DNA from: an uncultured Ectothiorhodospiraceae bacterium
GTDB taxonomy: Bacteria > Pseudomonadota > Gammaproteobacteria > S012-40
Direction: 5' to 3'
NCBI GenBank assembly: GCA_945787715.1
Contig: CALZJE010000011.1
Location: forward strand, 1-58,915
DNA: 58,915 bases
The notes below the pieces were generated by a model. That model was not told where the DNA came from. It ran no database searches and was given only the letters and a program-made list of their open reading frames with translations. The position numbers were made by a program, and so were the translations under genes. Positions 36,601 to 46,300 of this stretch are shown here, piece after piece. Numbering within the stretch: position 1 is the stretch's first letter; each line of letters begins with the position of its first letter.

Positions 36601-38039
36601 CAAGCACCTCCAAATATTTCGATATTGCTAAATACGCAAGCGGGGGAGGCATGTCCTACATGTATCATTTGATTGGGTTCACCTTTCCCACAATAGGGTG
36701 TACCCCAAACTTCAAATGTGCTGTCGTTTCCTACGCTAGCTAAGTTACGCCAAAAATTGGCAGAAATTCCTCGATAGTTAGGATTCCGAACGATCTCTTT
36801 TAACTCACCATCTCGAATAACTCTGCCAAATTCACAACCAAATTGAAATTTATTACGACTATCATCAATTGACCAAGATTTGTTGGTATCCATTAATACA
36901 CCGTATTCAATTGATGAAATTAATTGTTCCATGTTTTTATCACCGGGCTCTACATTCAGGTTCGCCATGCGATCCATCGCGGGACGGTTCCAATCACAAG
37001 CGCGTGCATTGGCAACACCAGAAAGTTGGCTACGTGTTTGTGATGATGCACTTCCTAGCGGTCTTTCTAGTTTGCCATTGCGAATCAGAAAAGTTTTTTC
37101 AGCGGCTGTCCCTTCATCATCAAAAGCAAAACTTGCCATCTCTTCAGGAATCGATGCATTAGAACTGACATTGAGTAATTCCGATCCATACTGATAGTGA
37201 CCAAACATATCTTCGGTAACAAAGCTGGTCCCTGCGTAATTCCGTTCATCTCCCAAGATTCTATCAAGTTCCAAAGGGTGGCCAATGCTTTCATGGATCT
37301 GTAACATCATTTGACTGGGTAACAACAATAACGACATTTTATCGGTAGGGCACTCTTCTGCTTCAACCAAAGCCAATGCTTCTTCAGCTGTTTGTTGAGC
37401 TGATTTTGGGAAGTTAAAGCTTGATAATTGCTCCAATCCGCCTTGACGAGCAGAACCCCAGCCACCACCAGTCCTCATTTGGGTTTGTGAGCCTTTATTA
37501 GCCACAGCATAAAAGCCTGGAATGATGTAATGAAATAACTGTTCGATTTTAATATCGTCACTGGAAACAAAAAGTGATTCTGTTTCTCGACAGCTTAGTG
37601 TCGCCTGGTAATCAACAATTGCGTCAGAGATATTGAGATCTTTGTTGATAGCGTGGAGAAGGGATATCTTGTCACTTGCTGTTGAATTCCCCCAGGCTTC
37701 GAGTACTGGCGTTTGATAGCTACCAGATTTATCGGGTCGTGGATAGTCCGCTGCCCTAACTAAGCCGTGCTGATTTGTTATTTCAATCCAGCGTAGTGCT
37801 TGCTCAATCGCATGGGTAAATCCTGCAATGTTTAACTGGCTTGTTGCTGCGTAGGCGATGCCACCATCATGAACCAGAGTGATATGAGCACCACAACTTT
37901 GTTTTATTGAAGGCGGTTGTAGAACGTTTTCTCTAACATCAAGGGATTCAACAGTATCGAAGCTTAAGCGTAGTGTCCAATAATCGATTGAAGAGGGGAC
38001 TACCTGTTTAAAAAGTGTAACAGAGTTATTTAATTTCAT
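36600..38039 (-). CDS. TldD-like zinc metalloprotease subunit
   Basis: 479 aa. The catalytic motif is H249-E250-S-I-G-H254 (HExxxH), followed by the TldD-typical PLELDRILGDERNYAGTSFV. Later family segments include FAFDDEGTAAEKTFLIRNGK and, near the C-terminus, TPYCGKGEPNQMIHVGHASP, corresponding to the usual GKG...VGHG region. No signal peptide, so cytoplasmic. It is expected to act with the overlapping TldE-like protein on small peptides. ATG at 38039 with weak ribosome-binding site, 10 bp after gloA. Whether the pair does general peptide turnover or maturation of a modified peptide is open; no obvious precursor peptide gene is visible beside it. Confidence 0.9.
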   Translation of the reverse strand: MKLNNSVTLFKQVVPSSIDYWTLRLSFDTVESLDVRENVLQPPSIKQSCGAHITLVHDGGIAYAATSQLNIAGFTHAIEQALRWIEITNQHGLVRAADYPRPDKSGSYQTPVLEAWGNSTASDKISLLHAINKDLNISDAIVDYQATLSCRETESLFVSSDDIKIEQLFHYIIPGFYAVANKGSQTQMRTGGGWGSARQGGLEQLSSFNFPKSAQQTAEEALALVEAEECPTDKMSLLLLPSQMMLQIHESIGHPLELDRILGDERNYAGTSFVTEDMFGHYQYGSELLNVSSNASIPEEMASFAFDDEGTAAEKTFLIRNGKLERPLGSASSQTRSQLSGVANARACDWNRPAMDRMANLNVEPGDKNMEQLISSIEYGVLMDTNKSWSIDDSRNKFQFGCEFGRVIRDGELKEIVRNPNYRGISANFWRNLASVGNDSTFEVWGTPYCGKGEPNQMIHVGHASPACVFSNIEIFGGA

Positions 38040-38049
38040 TTGTGTTAGC

Positions 38050-38439
38050 TCACACTGATTTTTTCCCGATTAATTCTATTTGATAACCATCAGGATCTTC
38101 AACAAAGGCAATAACTGTCGTTCCTGCATTCATGGGGCCGGCTTCCCGTAGAATTTTTGAGCCTTTTCTTTTCATTAAAGCAGCCGCTTCATATACATCC
38201 TCAACTTCGATAGCCAAATGACCAAAGCCATTACCGAGTTCATATGATTCAACGCCCCAGTTATAAGTTAGCTCCAAGGCCGTATTTTCACTTTCGTCGC
38301 CATAGCCTAAAAAGGCCAGGGTGAATTCACCTTCTGGGTATTCTTTTTGACGGAGCAGCTCCATTCCTAACGTTTCTGTATAAAACTCAATAGATCGTTG
38401 CAGGTTTCCAACTCGAAGCATGGTGTGTAGTAGTCGCAT
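38050..38439 (-). CDS. gloA: Lactoylglutathione lyase (glyoxalase I)
   Basis: 129 aa. Converts the hemithioacetal of methylglyoxal and glutathione to S-lactoylglutathione. The four metal ligands are in the same positions as in E. coli GlxI: H5, E56, H74 and E122, implying a nickel-type homodimer. The sequence [20 protein letters not shown] is close to the family consensus and the length is full. AAGGAG lies 6 nt before the ATG, the strongest ribosome-binding site in the neighbourhood, and it is the first gene of the presumed gloA-tldD-tldE-eamA operon. Confidence 0.96.
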   Translation of the reverse strand: MRLLHTMLRVGNLQRSIEFYTETLGMELLRQKEYPEGEFTLAFLGYGDESENTALELTYNWGVESYELGNGFGHLAIEVEDVYEAAALMKRKGSKILREAGPMNAGTTVIAFVEDPDGYQIELIGKKSV

Positions 38440-38611
38440 GGTGACTCCTTAGTAATATTTTGATCCAGTAATTATACGCTTGAATAATCTAAATGAAATG
38501 AGTAAATAATTGATCACTTAACAGCCAAATTAACTTCAAGAATTTTTACTAATAAGCGCTAAAAGTAGTACGACAAATTGAAACCCAATGCCGTATTGAG
38601 TAGTTTCAAAA

Positions 38612-41002
38612 TTATACAAATAGTTTCGGTTTTGCTAAATAATAACCCTGAGCGTAATCAACACCGATGGATCGTAGTTTTTCCAAAATTTCCTCTGATT
38701 CTACAAACTCCGCTATTGTTTGCATGCCCATAACATGGCCTATATCATTTATTGATTTAACCAGCGCAAGATCCATTGGATCGTGAACAATATCTCTTAC
38801 AAATCCACCATCAATTTTTAAAAAATCGACTGGTAGATTTTTCAAATAGAGAAATGATGACATGCCTGCACCAAAATCATCTAAGGCAAAAAGACAGCCC
38901 TTATTCTTCAAAGCTTTAATAAAGCGGGTAGCACTGGTGAGGTTCACAATGGTGGCGGTTTCAGTAATTTCAAAACATATTTTTTCAGGCGGTATTTTCG
39001 ATTCGTCTATGCAGGAAATTACGTATTCTAGAAAATTATTATCACCGACTGAGTGCCCTGAAAGGTTGATGGAACATATGCCTAAATCATCAATATTGGC
39101 TCTATTACTTAAAGATTTTAATCCTGCTCCAACAACCCAACGATCTAATGTCGGCATTAAATTATAGCGTTCTGCAGCTGGCAGGAAAGCACCTGGTGAA
39201 ATAATGTTGCCAGATTCGTCTTGCATACGAATTAAAATTTCAAAGTGTCTGTCGTTACAAACACGCGTTCCAATGGGAGAAATTTCCTGGTGATATAATA
39301 TAAATTGATTTAAATCAAGGCCCCGATTAATACGTGTTACCCATTGCATTTCACCATGTCTTTTAGTAACAGTAGCGCTATCTTCTTTGTAACTATGAAC
39401 ACGGTTTCTGCCAGCATCTTTTGCAGAATAGCATGCGCTATCAGCTATGCTGAGAACACTTGAAAGATTCACACTATCTTTATTGATAGGAACTAAACCG
39501 ATACTTACACCAACAGAAAATGAGTGATCCTCCCAAATAAATCGAAACTCTTGAATAGTTTGACAGAGATGTTCTGAGATTTTTAGCGCTTCCTCTGGCC
39601 CACAATGCTCAAGAAGCAGGGCAAACTCATCACCACCCAGTCGAGCCAGAGTATCTCGTTGGCGCATATTGAATTGTAACAATGAAGTGATTTGTCGTAA
39701 TAACTCGTCACCGGCCACGTGACCACAGGTATCATTGACTATTTTGAATTGATCGAGATCCATATATAACATAGCATGTTCAAAATGTTTCTCTTGAGCT
39801 TGAATAATAGAGCGACTTAATCTATTTTCAAATTCTCGCCGATTAATTAAGTCTGTTAGCATATCGTGCTGAGCTTGATAGGATAATTGTTGTGACAGTT
39901 TTCGAGCCGCTGTTACATCATGAAAAACCAGAACTACACCAATAATTTCGTCATCTTGATTTCTAATAGGTGCCGCAGAATCTTCAATGGCAATATGCTC
40001 TCCACTCTTTGTAATTAAAACAGTATTATGAGTTAACTCGATGGTGCTTTTTTCCCTTAAACACTGTGCCACTGGATTTTCCGTTTCCAGATTTGTAATC
40101 TCATTGTAAGTTTTAAATATTTCGTTCAGTTCCTTTCCTTCAGTTTCTTCTATTTTCCACCCGGTCAATTGCTCAGCGACTGAATTCAAAAATTGTATAT
40201 TGCCTTTGATATCTGTTGTGATTACGCCATCACCGATAGATTGTAATGTAACCTGGGCCCATTCTTTTTCTTCGAACAACTCTTGTAGAGCGCAATCCCG
40301 CTCACTTCGGCGTTTAGAAATATTATCGACCATATTATTAAACGCATCATACAATACACCGACTTCATCGTTACCTTTCTTATTTGCACGGAAAGAGTAG
40401 TCTTCTTCATTGGTAATGTTCTTAACCACACTTGCGAGTTCAAGAATTGGATCTGAGATAAAACGTTGCAGTCTATTGGCAAAATAAAAAGCAATCAGAG
40501 CAAGTAATATCATCAAACTAACAATGGAAAACAAATAATTAAGGCGCTTTTTATCCAAAAGCTTAGTTGATGCCCTAATATAAATAGATCCGTAAAATTC
40601 ATCCTTATAAATAATCGGCTTCCAAACATATAACCACCCATTGCTAAATAAAGATTGTTCCGTCGGCTTACTTGGGAATACGATTGTTGAGTTATCTCTA
40701 TCAAAAGATGCAAATAAATGACTTTCACGATCATAAAGTCGTGCATTAATGATTGAGGGTATCGATGTAAGTCGTGAAATAACTTCAGTTGCACCTTGTT
40801 TATCACCAAAAAGTAGAGGGATTACCGTATAGTCACCGACCAGTTGTGCATTTATTTCAGTGCTATTGGACATATCCTTTTTAGCTTGTGCTATGTCATT
40901 AAACATCATAGCTGTTAGACCTATAAAAAGGGATGACATAGTGACGAGCAAAATAATAACCACAAGCTTAGATTTAATACTGAGATTTCTCAATAAATTC
41001 AC
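38612..41002 (-). CDS. YfiN-like membrane c-di-GMP enzyme with PAS, GGDEF and EAL domains
   Basis: 796 aa. Helix 1 (about 14-34) and helix 2 (about 156-175) enclose a periplasmic CHASE8-like domain (LVGDYTVIPLLFGDKQGATE). HAMP (about 176-230), PAS (about 240-365), GGDEF and EAL follow. The cyclase motif is intact (RLGGDEF, GGDEF at 456-460). The phosphodiesterase signature is E588-I-L-I-R, with alanine replaced, while ALDDFGAGMSS and AEFVES are kept, so hydrolysis is plausible but not certain. YfiN/TpbB itself lacks PAS and EAL. It starts with GTG overlapping the yfiR-like stop by 4 nt (GTGA), so the two are translationally coupled. The periplasmic domain is probably the target of that YfiR-like protein. 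Confidence 0.92.
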   Translation of the reverse strand: MNLLRNLSIKSKLVVIILLVTMSSLFIGLTAMMFNDIAQAKKDMSNSTEINAQLVGDYTVIPLLFGDKQGATEVISRLTSIPSIINARLYDRESHLFASFDRDNSTIVFPSKPTEQSLFSNGWLYVWKPIIYKDEFYGSIYIRASTKLLDKKRLNYLFSIVSLMILLALIAFYFANRLQRFISDPILELASVVKNITNEEDYSFRANKKGNDEVGVLYDAFNNMVDNISKRRSERDCALQELFEEKEWAQVTLQSIGDGVITTDIKGNIQFLNSVAEQLTGWKIEETEGKELNEIFKTYNEITNLETENPVAQCLREKSTIELTHNTVLITKSGEHIAIEDSAAPIRNQDDEIIGVVLVFHDVTAARKLSQQLSYQAQHDMLTDLINRREFENRLSRSIIQAQEKHFEHAMLYMDLDQFKIVNDTCGHVAGDELLRQITSLLQFNMRQRDTLARLGGDEFALLLEHCGPEEALKISEHLCQTIQEFRFIWEDHSFSVGVSIGLVPINKDSVNLSSVLSIADSACYSAKDAGRNRVHSYKEDSATVTKRHGEMQWVTRINRGLDLNQFILYHQEISPIGTRVCNDRHFEILIRMQDESGNIISPGAFLPAAERYNLMPTLDRWVVGAGLKSLSNRANIDDLGICSINLSGHSVGDNNFLEYVISCIDESKIPPEKICFEITETATIVNLTSATRFIKALKNKGCLFALDDFGAGMSSFLYLKNLPVDFLKIDGGFVRDIVHDPMDLALVKSINDIGHVMGMQTIAEFVESEEILEKLRSIGVDYAQGYYLAKPKLFV

Positions 41003-41646
41003 TTTTTGAGTGGCTCCACTATTTCCGCAACCGATAATAATTTATAACTTATTTGAAATCCGGCTTCTTTTGTTGCCGTTTCATTGATTTCAAATCTTAT
41101 GTTCTTCCCGGACATAAAAAAATTAATTAATATACCTTTTTGTGCAAATCCCAAAGTGTCTGATATTGTAAGGACAGTGTTTCTTTTCGCTATGTCGATA
41201 ATTTCTGACAGTTGATAATTAGTGTTATTGGATACAAAAAGTAATTGGCAGCCAAGTATTTCGTCGGGAGTAAATATTTCTTGTACAATGACATTTTTAT
41301 TGAGTATTTTTTTGGTTTTATAAATGTCAGCGAGTTGTATTGCAAATTCTTTGTTACCAAAAACACCAATAGTAAAAGATTGTTTTTGATTACTTAGAGC
41401 GGAGGAATTGGGCCAGTCTATAAAACGCGTAAAACGCTCGAGAAATACCGCTTTCAATGTTGAATAAGTTGCTTCTTTTTTAGCGGCAAATAATGGTTGA
41501 GAAAGTGAAAGTACAAGGAATATTATGAGAATTAATTTAAATGTTAGGAAATTGTATTTAACGTTTACGATATTATGCAGAGCACATTCAAATCCCCTGA
41601 TGCAGCTCGCAATTTTTATTATGAAATCATGGTGCTGATGTTTCAA
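40999..41646 (-). CDS. YfiR-family (DUF4154) periplasmic regulator
   Basis: 215 aa open frame. A signal peptide core (FLTFKLILIIFLVLSLSQPLFA, internal) precedes a YfiR domain: YSTLKAVFLERFTRFIDWPN, FTIGVFGNKEFA, LGCQLLFVSN, TISDTLGFAQKG and MSGKNIRFEINETATKEAGF, all conserved in the family. In Pseudomonas YfiR binds the periplasmic part of the cyclase YfiN and inhibits it. The frame opens with TTG at 41646, leaving about 33 residues ahead of the hydrophobic core; there is no in-frame ATG, so the true start may be a later CTG or ATT. It overlaps the YfiN-like gene by 4 nt. No YfiB-like lipoprotein gene is present. Confidence 0.87.
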   Translation of the reverse strand: MKHQHHDFIIKIASCIRGFECALHNIVNVKYNFLTFKLILIIFLVLSLSQPLFAAKKEATYSTLKAVFLERFTRFIDWPNSSALSNQKQSFTIGVFGNKEFAIQLADIYKTKKILNKNVIVQEIFTPDEILGCQLLFVSNNTNYQLSEIIDIAKRNTVLTISDTLGFAQKGILINFFMSGKNIRFEINETATKEAGFQISYKLLSVAEIVEPLKK

Positions 41647-42197
41647 TAAAGTATACCTGTTTTATAAATTATCAGCGTTACAAAATACAACCCGTCAATT
41701 TTAATTTAGACCTGCTTTACGTGAATAAACTTTCTTCAAACAAATAATGGTAAATTATTTCTTATATGGAAATTAGCCACATAATATGTCTTTGTAAATT
41801 AAGTTCGCCTCCTCCATGAGTGCTAATATATTACATAATTAATTAAGGTTAATGATCACCTTTGTAGAATTATGTGTATGATTAAGAAACAGCTGGGAAA
41901 TCGCCATGTTTCTATCAATATTTTAAAAAAAACTTATCTTTAAAGTGATCCAAATTAAAATCTATAACACCAAGTATATTAGAGAAATTCAATTTATTGA
42001 AGAACAGGAGACGATTAATTATCGCCGATTTACATTTTTGCAGTATTAAAAACTCATTATTGTTAAACTCATTCTTAAAATTTAATTTTTAGCGTAGTTC
42101 AGGTTGTAAAATTTAGAGAGAAGTGAGTAAAACTGTTAGGTGTTAAAAATTGTCTGGTTGCTCAAATTGGTGTCAAAAATTGGTAGCACAAATCTAC
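41647..42197. other. AT-rich intergenic region
   Basis: About 550 bp between the YfiR-like and PhzF genes, both on the minus strand. I see no gene, terminator or known element. A short direct repeat (GGTGTYAAAAATTG) occurs twice around 42139 and 42170 near the phzF-like 3' end. Confidence 0.4.
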
Positions 42198-42989
42198 TCA
42201 GATCGACAAATCAAAATTAATAGTCCCTTCCAAAAATGTTACACATTCTCCGGTGAGAGTAATCCGGTCATTTCTGTTTTTACACGTTAGCTCTCCACCA
42301 CGTGCAGATATTTGTTTGGCGTGAAGAGTCGTCTTTCCTAAATGTTTAGACCAATAGGGTGTTAGCAGACAATGAGCTGATCCTGTAACAGGATCTTCGT
42401 TAACTCCATAACGTGGCGCAAAAAAGCGGGAAACAAAATCAGAATCATTGCCAGGTGCTGTGACAATGATCCCAACACAATCCAGATTCTCTAACAGTTG
42501 CATATTGGGGCTGATGTTCCTAACGTCCAATTCTGTATCGAATACGGCCATATAATCAACTGATAGATAAGTTTCCAAGGGCGTCATTCCAAGACCTTTT
42601 ACTAGTGATTTTGGCGGATCAACTTGGTTAATTTTTCTGGAGGGGAAATCCATTTCTAAGCTATTATTCTGCCTTATAACAATCAGGGTGCCACTTTTAG
42701 TGGAAAAATAAATTTTGCTAAGCGTTGAATCGATATGATTAAAAATAACCCAGGCTGATGCCAGCGTAGCATGTCCACACAGTTCGATTTCCTTAATAGG
42801 TGTGAACCAGCGTAATTCATATCCACTGCTGATTTTTACAATAAAAGCTGTTTCAGAGAGATTATTTTCAAACGCGATCTTTTGTAAAATATCATCACTG
42901 AACCAGTGATCAAGAAGGCAGACACCAGCGGGATTACCTTTAAACATTTGCTTTGTAAATGCATCGACTTGAAAATATTTCAATTTCAT
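42198..42989 (-). CDS. PhzF family isomerase-like protein
   Basis: 263 aa with the diaminopimelate-epimerase-like fold. Signature segments: KYFQVDAFTKQMFKGNPAGV at the start, catalytic E46 in NNLSETAFIV, CGHATLASAW, and the second-domain DPVTGSAHC with GGELTC near the C-terminus. No other phenazine gene is nearby, so the name only marks the family; most such proteins have unassigned isomerase roles. Full length for the family. ATG at 42989 with a weak ribosome-binding site. It is transcribed away from the divergent tpsA gene. Confidence 0.93.
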   Translation of the reverse strand: MKLKYFQVDAFTKQMFKGNPAGVCLLDHWFSDDILQKIAFENNLSETAFIVKISSGYELRWFTPIKEIELCGHATLASAWVIFNHIDSTLSKIYFSTKSGTLIVIRQNNSLEMDFPSRKINQVDPPKSLVKGLGMTPLETYLSVDYMAVFDTELDVRNISPNMQLLENLDCVGIIVTAPGNDSDFVSRFFAPRYGVNEDPVTGSAHCLLTPYWSKHLGKTTLHAKQISARGGELTCKNRNDRITLTGECVTFLEGTINFDLSI

Positions 42990-43340
42990 TTAGTTTTTTC
43001 ACCACTTTATTTTAGATTACATGAACAACTCTCTGATTCCAAGGGCTTTTCTCATTACGGAATGGCGAGGGTAAGTGTTGTTCTGTTTAAACTTAAAAGA
43101 GACGAAAAATCCTTCGTTTGAATTCAATGCTGTGAAGTTACGAGCTTATTTGGTAATTTCACGCGTCACAATAGCCATTCTCTTTTTGATAAGCGCCTAA
43201 TTATTCTGGAAAAGGTACCTCATTGCTCAGGTTTTCTAAATATCTTGCCGATTGTGTTATTGGTGAACGATTTCACACTTTACAGTTTTACAGAAATAAA
43301 CGGGAATTCGTTGTTGAACGTCCAGGGAAGCTTGAAAAAT

Positions 43341-46300
43341 ATGGTTATTTATACAAATAAAAACAGATTTTTAACTTATCTATTTAATTTTTCTAGGTTA
43401 TTAGGGGTATTTCTTTGCCTGCTACCTACGTCGTTATTTGCAGCGCCCCAGGGCGGAACAATTTCCGCCGGTCAGGGTAGTATTAACCACTTATCTTCTA
43501 GTTCTGCAGTTATCAATCAAGCATCACAAAGTATGGCCGTCGATTGGCAGTCATTTAACTTGTCTGCACAGGATAGCGTCCGCTTTAACCAGCCTAATCG
43601 GGCATCAGCGGTATTAAACAGAATTCATGATCAAAACCCAAGCCAGATATTTGGCTCAATTAACGCCAATGGTCGTGTATTTTTAATGAACCCCAATGGA
43701 ATTCTTTTTGGGCAGAGTGCTCGAGTTAATGTAGGTGCTTTAGTTGCCAGTGGAATGAACATTTCGAATGAAGATTTCCTCAATAAAAATTTCGAATTCA
43801 ATAGTATAAATAGTCATTCTTCAGGCCATGTTATTAATAGAGGTTTACTGCAAGCAGCAATGGGTGGTTCTATTAATTTGATCGGTAAATCTATTGTTAA
43901 TGAGGGAGTTATTGTCGCTAATCAAGGTCAAGTGAATTTAGGTGCAGCTAATAAAGTAACATTAGATTTTGATGGGGATGGATTAATACAATTTCAGGTA
44001 GAAGGGAATTTAGTTAGTAATGCTGAAGGCTTGAATGCTGCCATTACAAACAAAGGTGAGATCAGGTCAGAAGGGGGGAGTGTACTGATTCATTCTTCTG
44101 TTGCAGAAAATGTATTCAATCAGGCCATCAATAATTCCGGTTACATCAACGCTGGAAGAATTGAAAATAAAAACGGCGTTGTGCGATTAGTAGCTGCGGA
44201 GAGTGCAATAGTCAACAGTGGTGAAATTGAAGTTTCTGCATTGGATGAGTTGTCGGCCGGGCATGTTTCAATTCAAGCAAATCACATCAATCAAACAGGT
44301 GACATTATCGCCAATGGCGGTGAGCGTGGAAATGGGGGTGATGTTTTTGCTGTTGCAACAGATACACTCTCTTTTAATGGTGAAATATCTGCATTAGCTG
44401 GCGATGTTGAAGGAAATGGTGGGTTTGTTGAGTTATCCGGCCATGAGCATGTAAACATACAAGGTAATGTAAAGTTAGATTCAAACAATGGTGAAGCTGG
44501 AACATTGTTAATCGATCCGGGTTCCATCAATATTGTCGATGGAGCAAACACAGCTCCTCCTGGCTCACTTGATACCTTTAATGATGCCTGGATAGAATCT
44601 CAATTAAGCAGCGGTAATCTCATTTTGCAGACTGATAATTCAACAATAGGTGCTGCAGAAGATATTACCATCGATTCTGCTGCTTCCCTCTCTTGGGGCA
44701 ATGCTAATGCGTTGACTTTAGAAGCAGGCCGAAATATTTTAGTTGATGGCGCAATATCAGCACCGTCTGGCACCTTGAATTTGCAAGCTGGTCAGGACGG
44801 TAGCGGTGGGAATATTGATTTAACTAATTCGAGTATTTCAGTCTCAACAGTGAATCTTACTGGTGGAGCTGGCACTGATACTTTAACCGGCCAGAGTGTA
44901 GGCGCGACGTGGAATATTACTGGTGCGAATACAGGAAACATTAGTGGTGCATTTAATTTTTCATCCATTGAAAATTTGGTTGGTGGAACTGGCAACGATA
45001 CATTTAACATCAACACCAATTATTCCGGTAGTCTTGGTGGTGGCAATGGCAATGACACCTTCGATTTTACCGATACTGTTGTTGTCACTGGTGCTATTGA
45101 TGGCGGTGCAGGTAGCGATACGCTTGATTGGGGTGATTATACTAGTGCACGGAATGTGACGCTTACAGCTGTCGGCAGTAGTGATGGATTTCAAGGGCAG
45201 CAAGCCAGTATTGCCGGTGACTTCAATAATATTAACGTGCTAACGAGTAGCAATAACTCAGAAAGTTTAACTGGTGCAAATATTGGTAGTACTTGGTCAA
45301 TAACTGGTGCTGATGATGGGAGTGTCAGCAGTGGTGGGAAAACAGTTAATTATACAAATTTTATAAATATTGTCGGAGGTAGTGGCACTGATGCCATCCT
45401 TTTAGCGGGCGGTTCTGTATCGGGGTCCATTGATGGTGGTGGGGGTACTGATAGCTTAACGGCAAATAATGGCGGTAAAACATTTACACTATCGGCTGCC
45501 TCAGCAGGTGATCTTACTGATGTTGCTAGTGGCTTTACAAACATGGAAAGACTGATTGGTGGAACTGGTAACGATACTTTTACTATCAATGCTAATTATT
45601 CCGGTGGCATAAATGGTGGAACAGGAACTGACACCGTTGATTACACTGCTCTTGTTGCACCAATCACAGTCACTCTTGGTGCCAGCGCGAACGCAGGTGA
45701 AGTCACTGACATAGAAACACTTACTGGCGAACCAGGTTCCACATTAATCGGAGATAATGGAAACAATACTTGGGCTACCACTGCAAGCGATGAAGGCACT
45801 GTGACGTGGGTAGGTGGCACCATGGATTTTACCGGTTTTACAACACTCACTGCAGGAACCGGCAATGATACATTAAATTTAAACAATGATTTCACCAATA
45901 CAATCAATGCCGGTGGCGGTGCCGATCTATTCAATATAAATACCGCTGTTACGGGAACATTAAATGGAGATGCTGGTAATGATACATTTACGTTAGCTGT
46001 TACGGGCGACATAAGTAATATTGCTAATGGTGATGCCGGGAATGACACCTTTAATATAAATCAAAACGTCACAGGAGATATCACCGGTGGTGCTGATAAT
46101 GATAGTTTTATTTTCGCAGATAGCAAAGTAATTACCGGCTCTGTTGATGGTGGCACTGGAACTGACACATTGAATCTTGCTGCTTATAGCGGAGCGGTAA
46201 CATGGTCAATCACTGGTGCAGGCTCAGGAAATGCAGATACTAACAATATTGATTTTACAACGCTTGAAAGCATAGAAGGCAGTATTAATATTGATACTTT

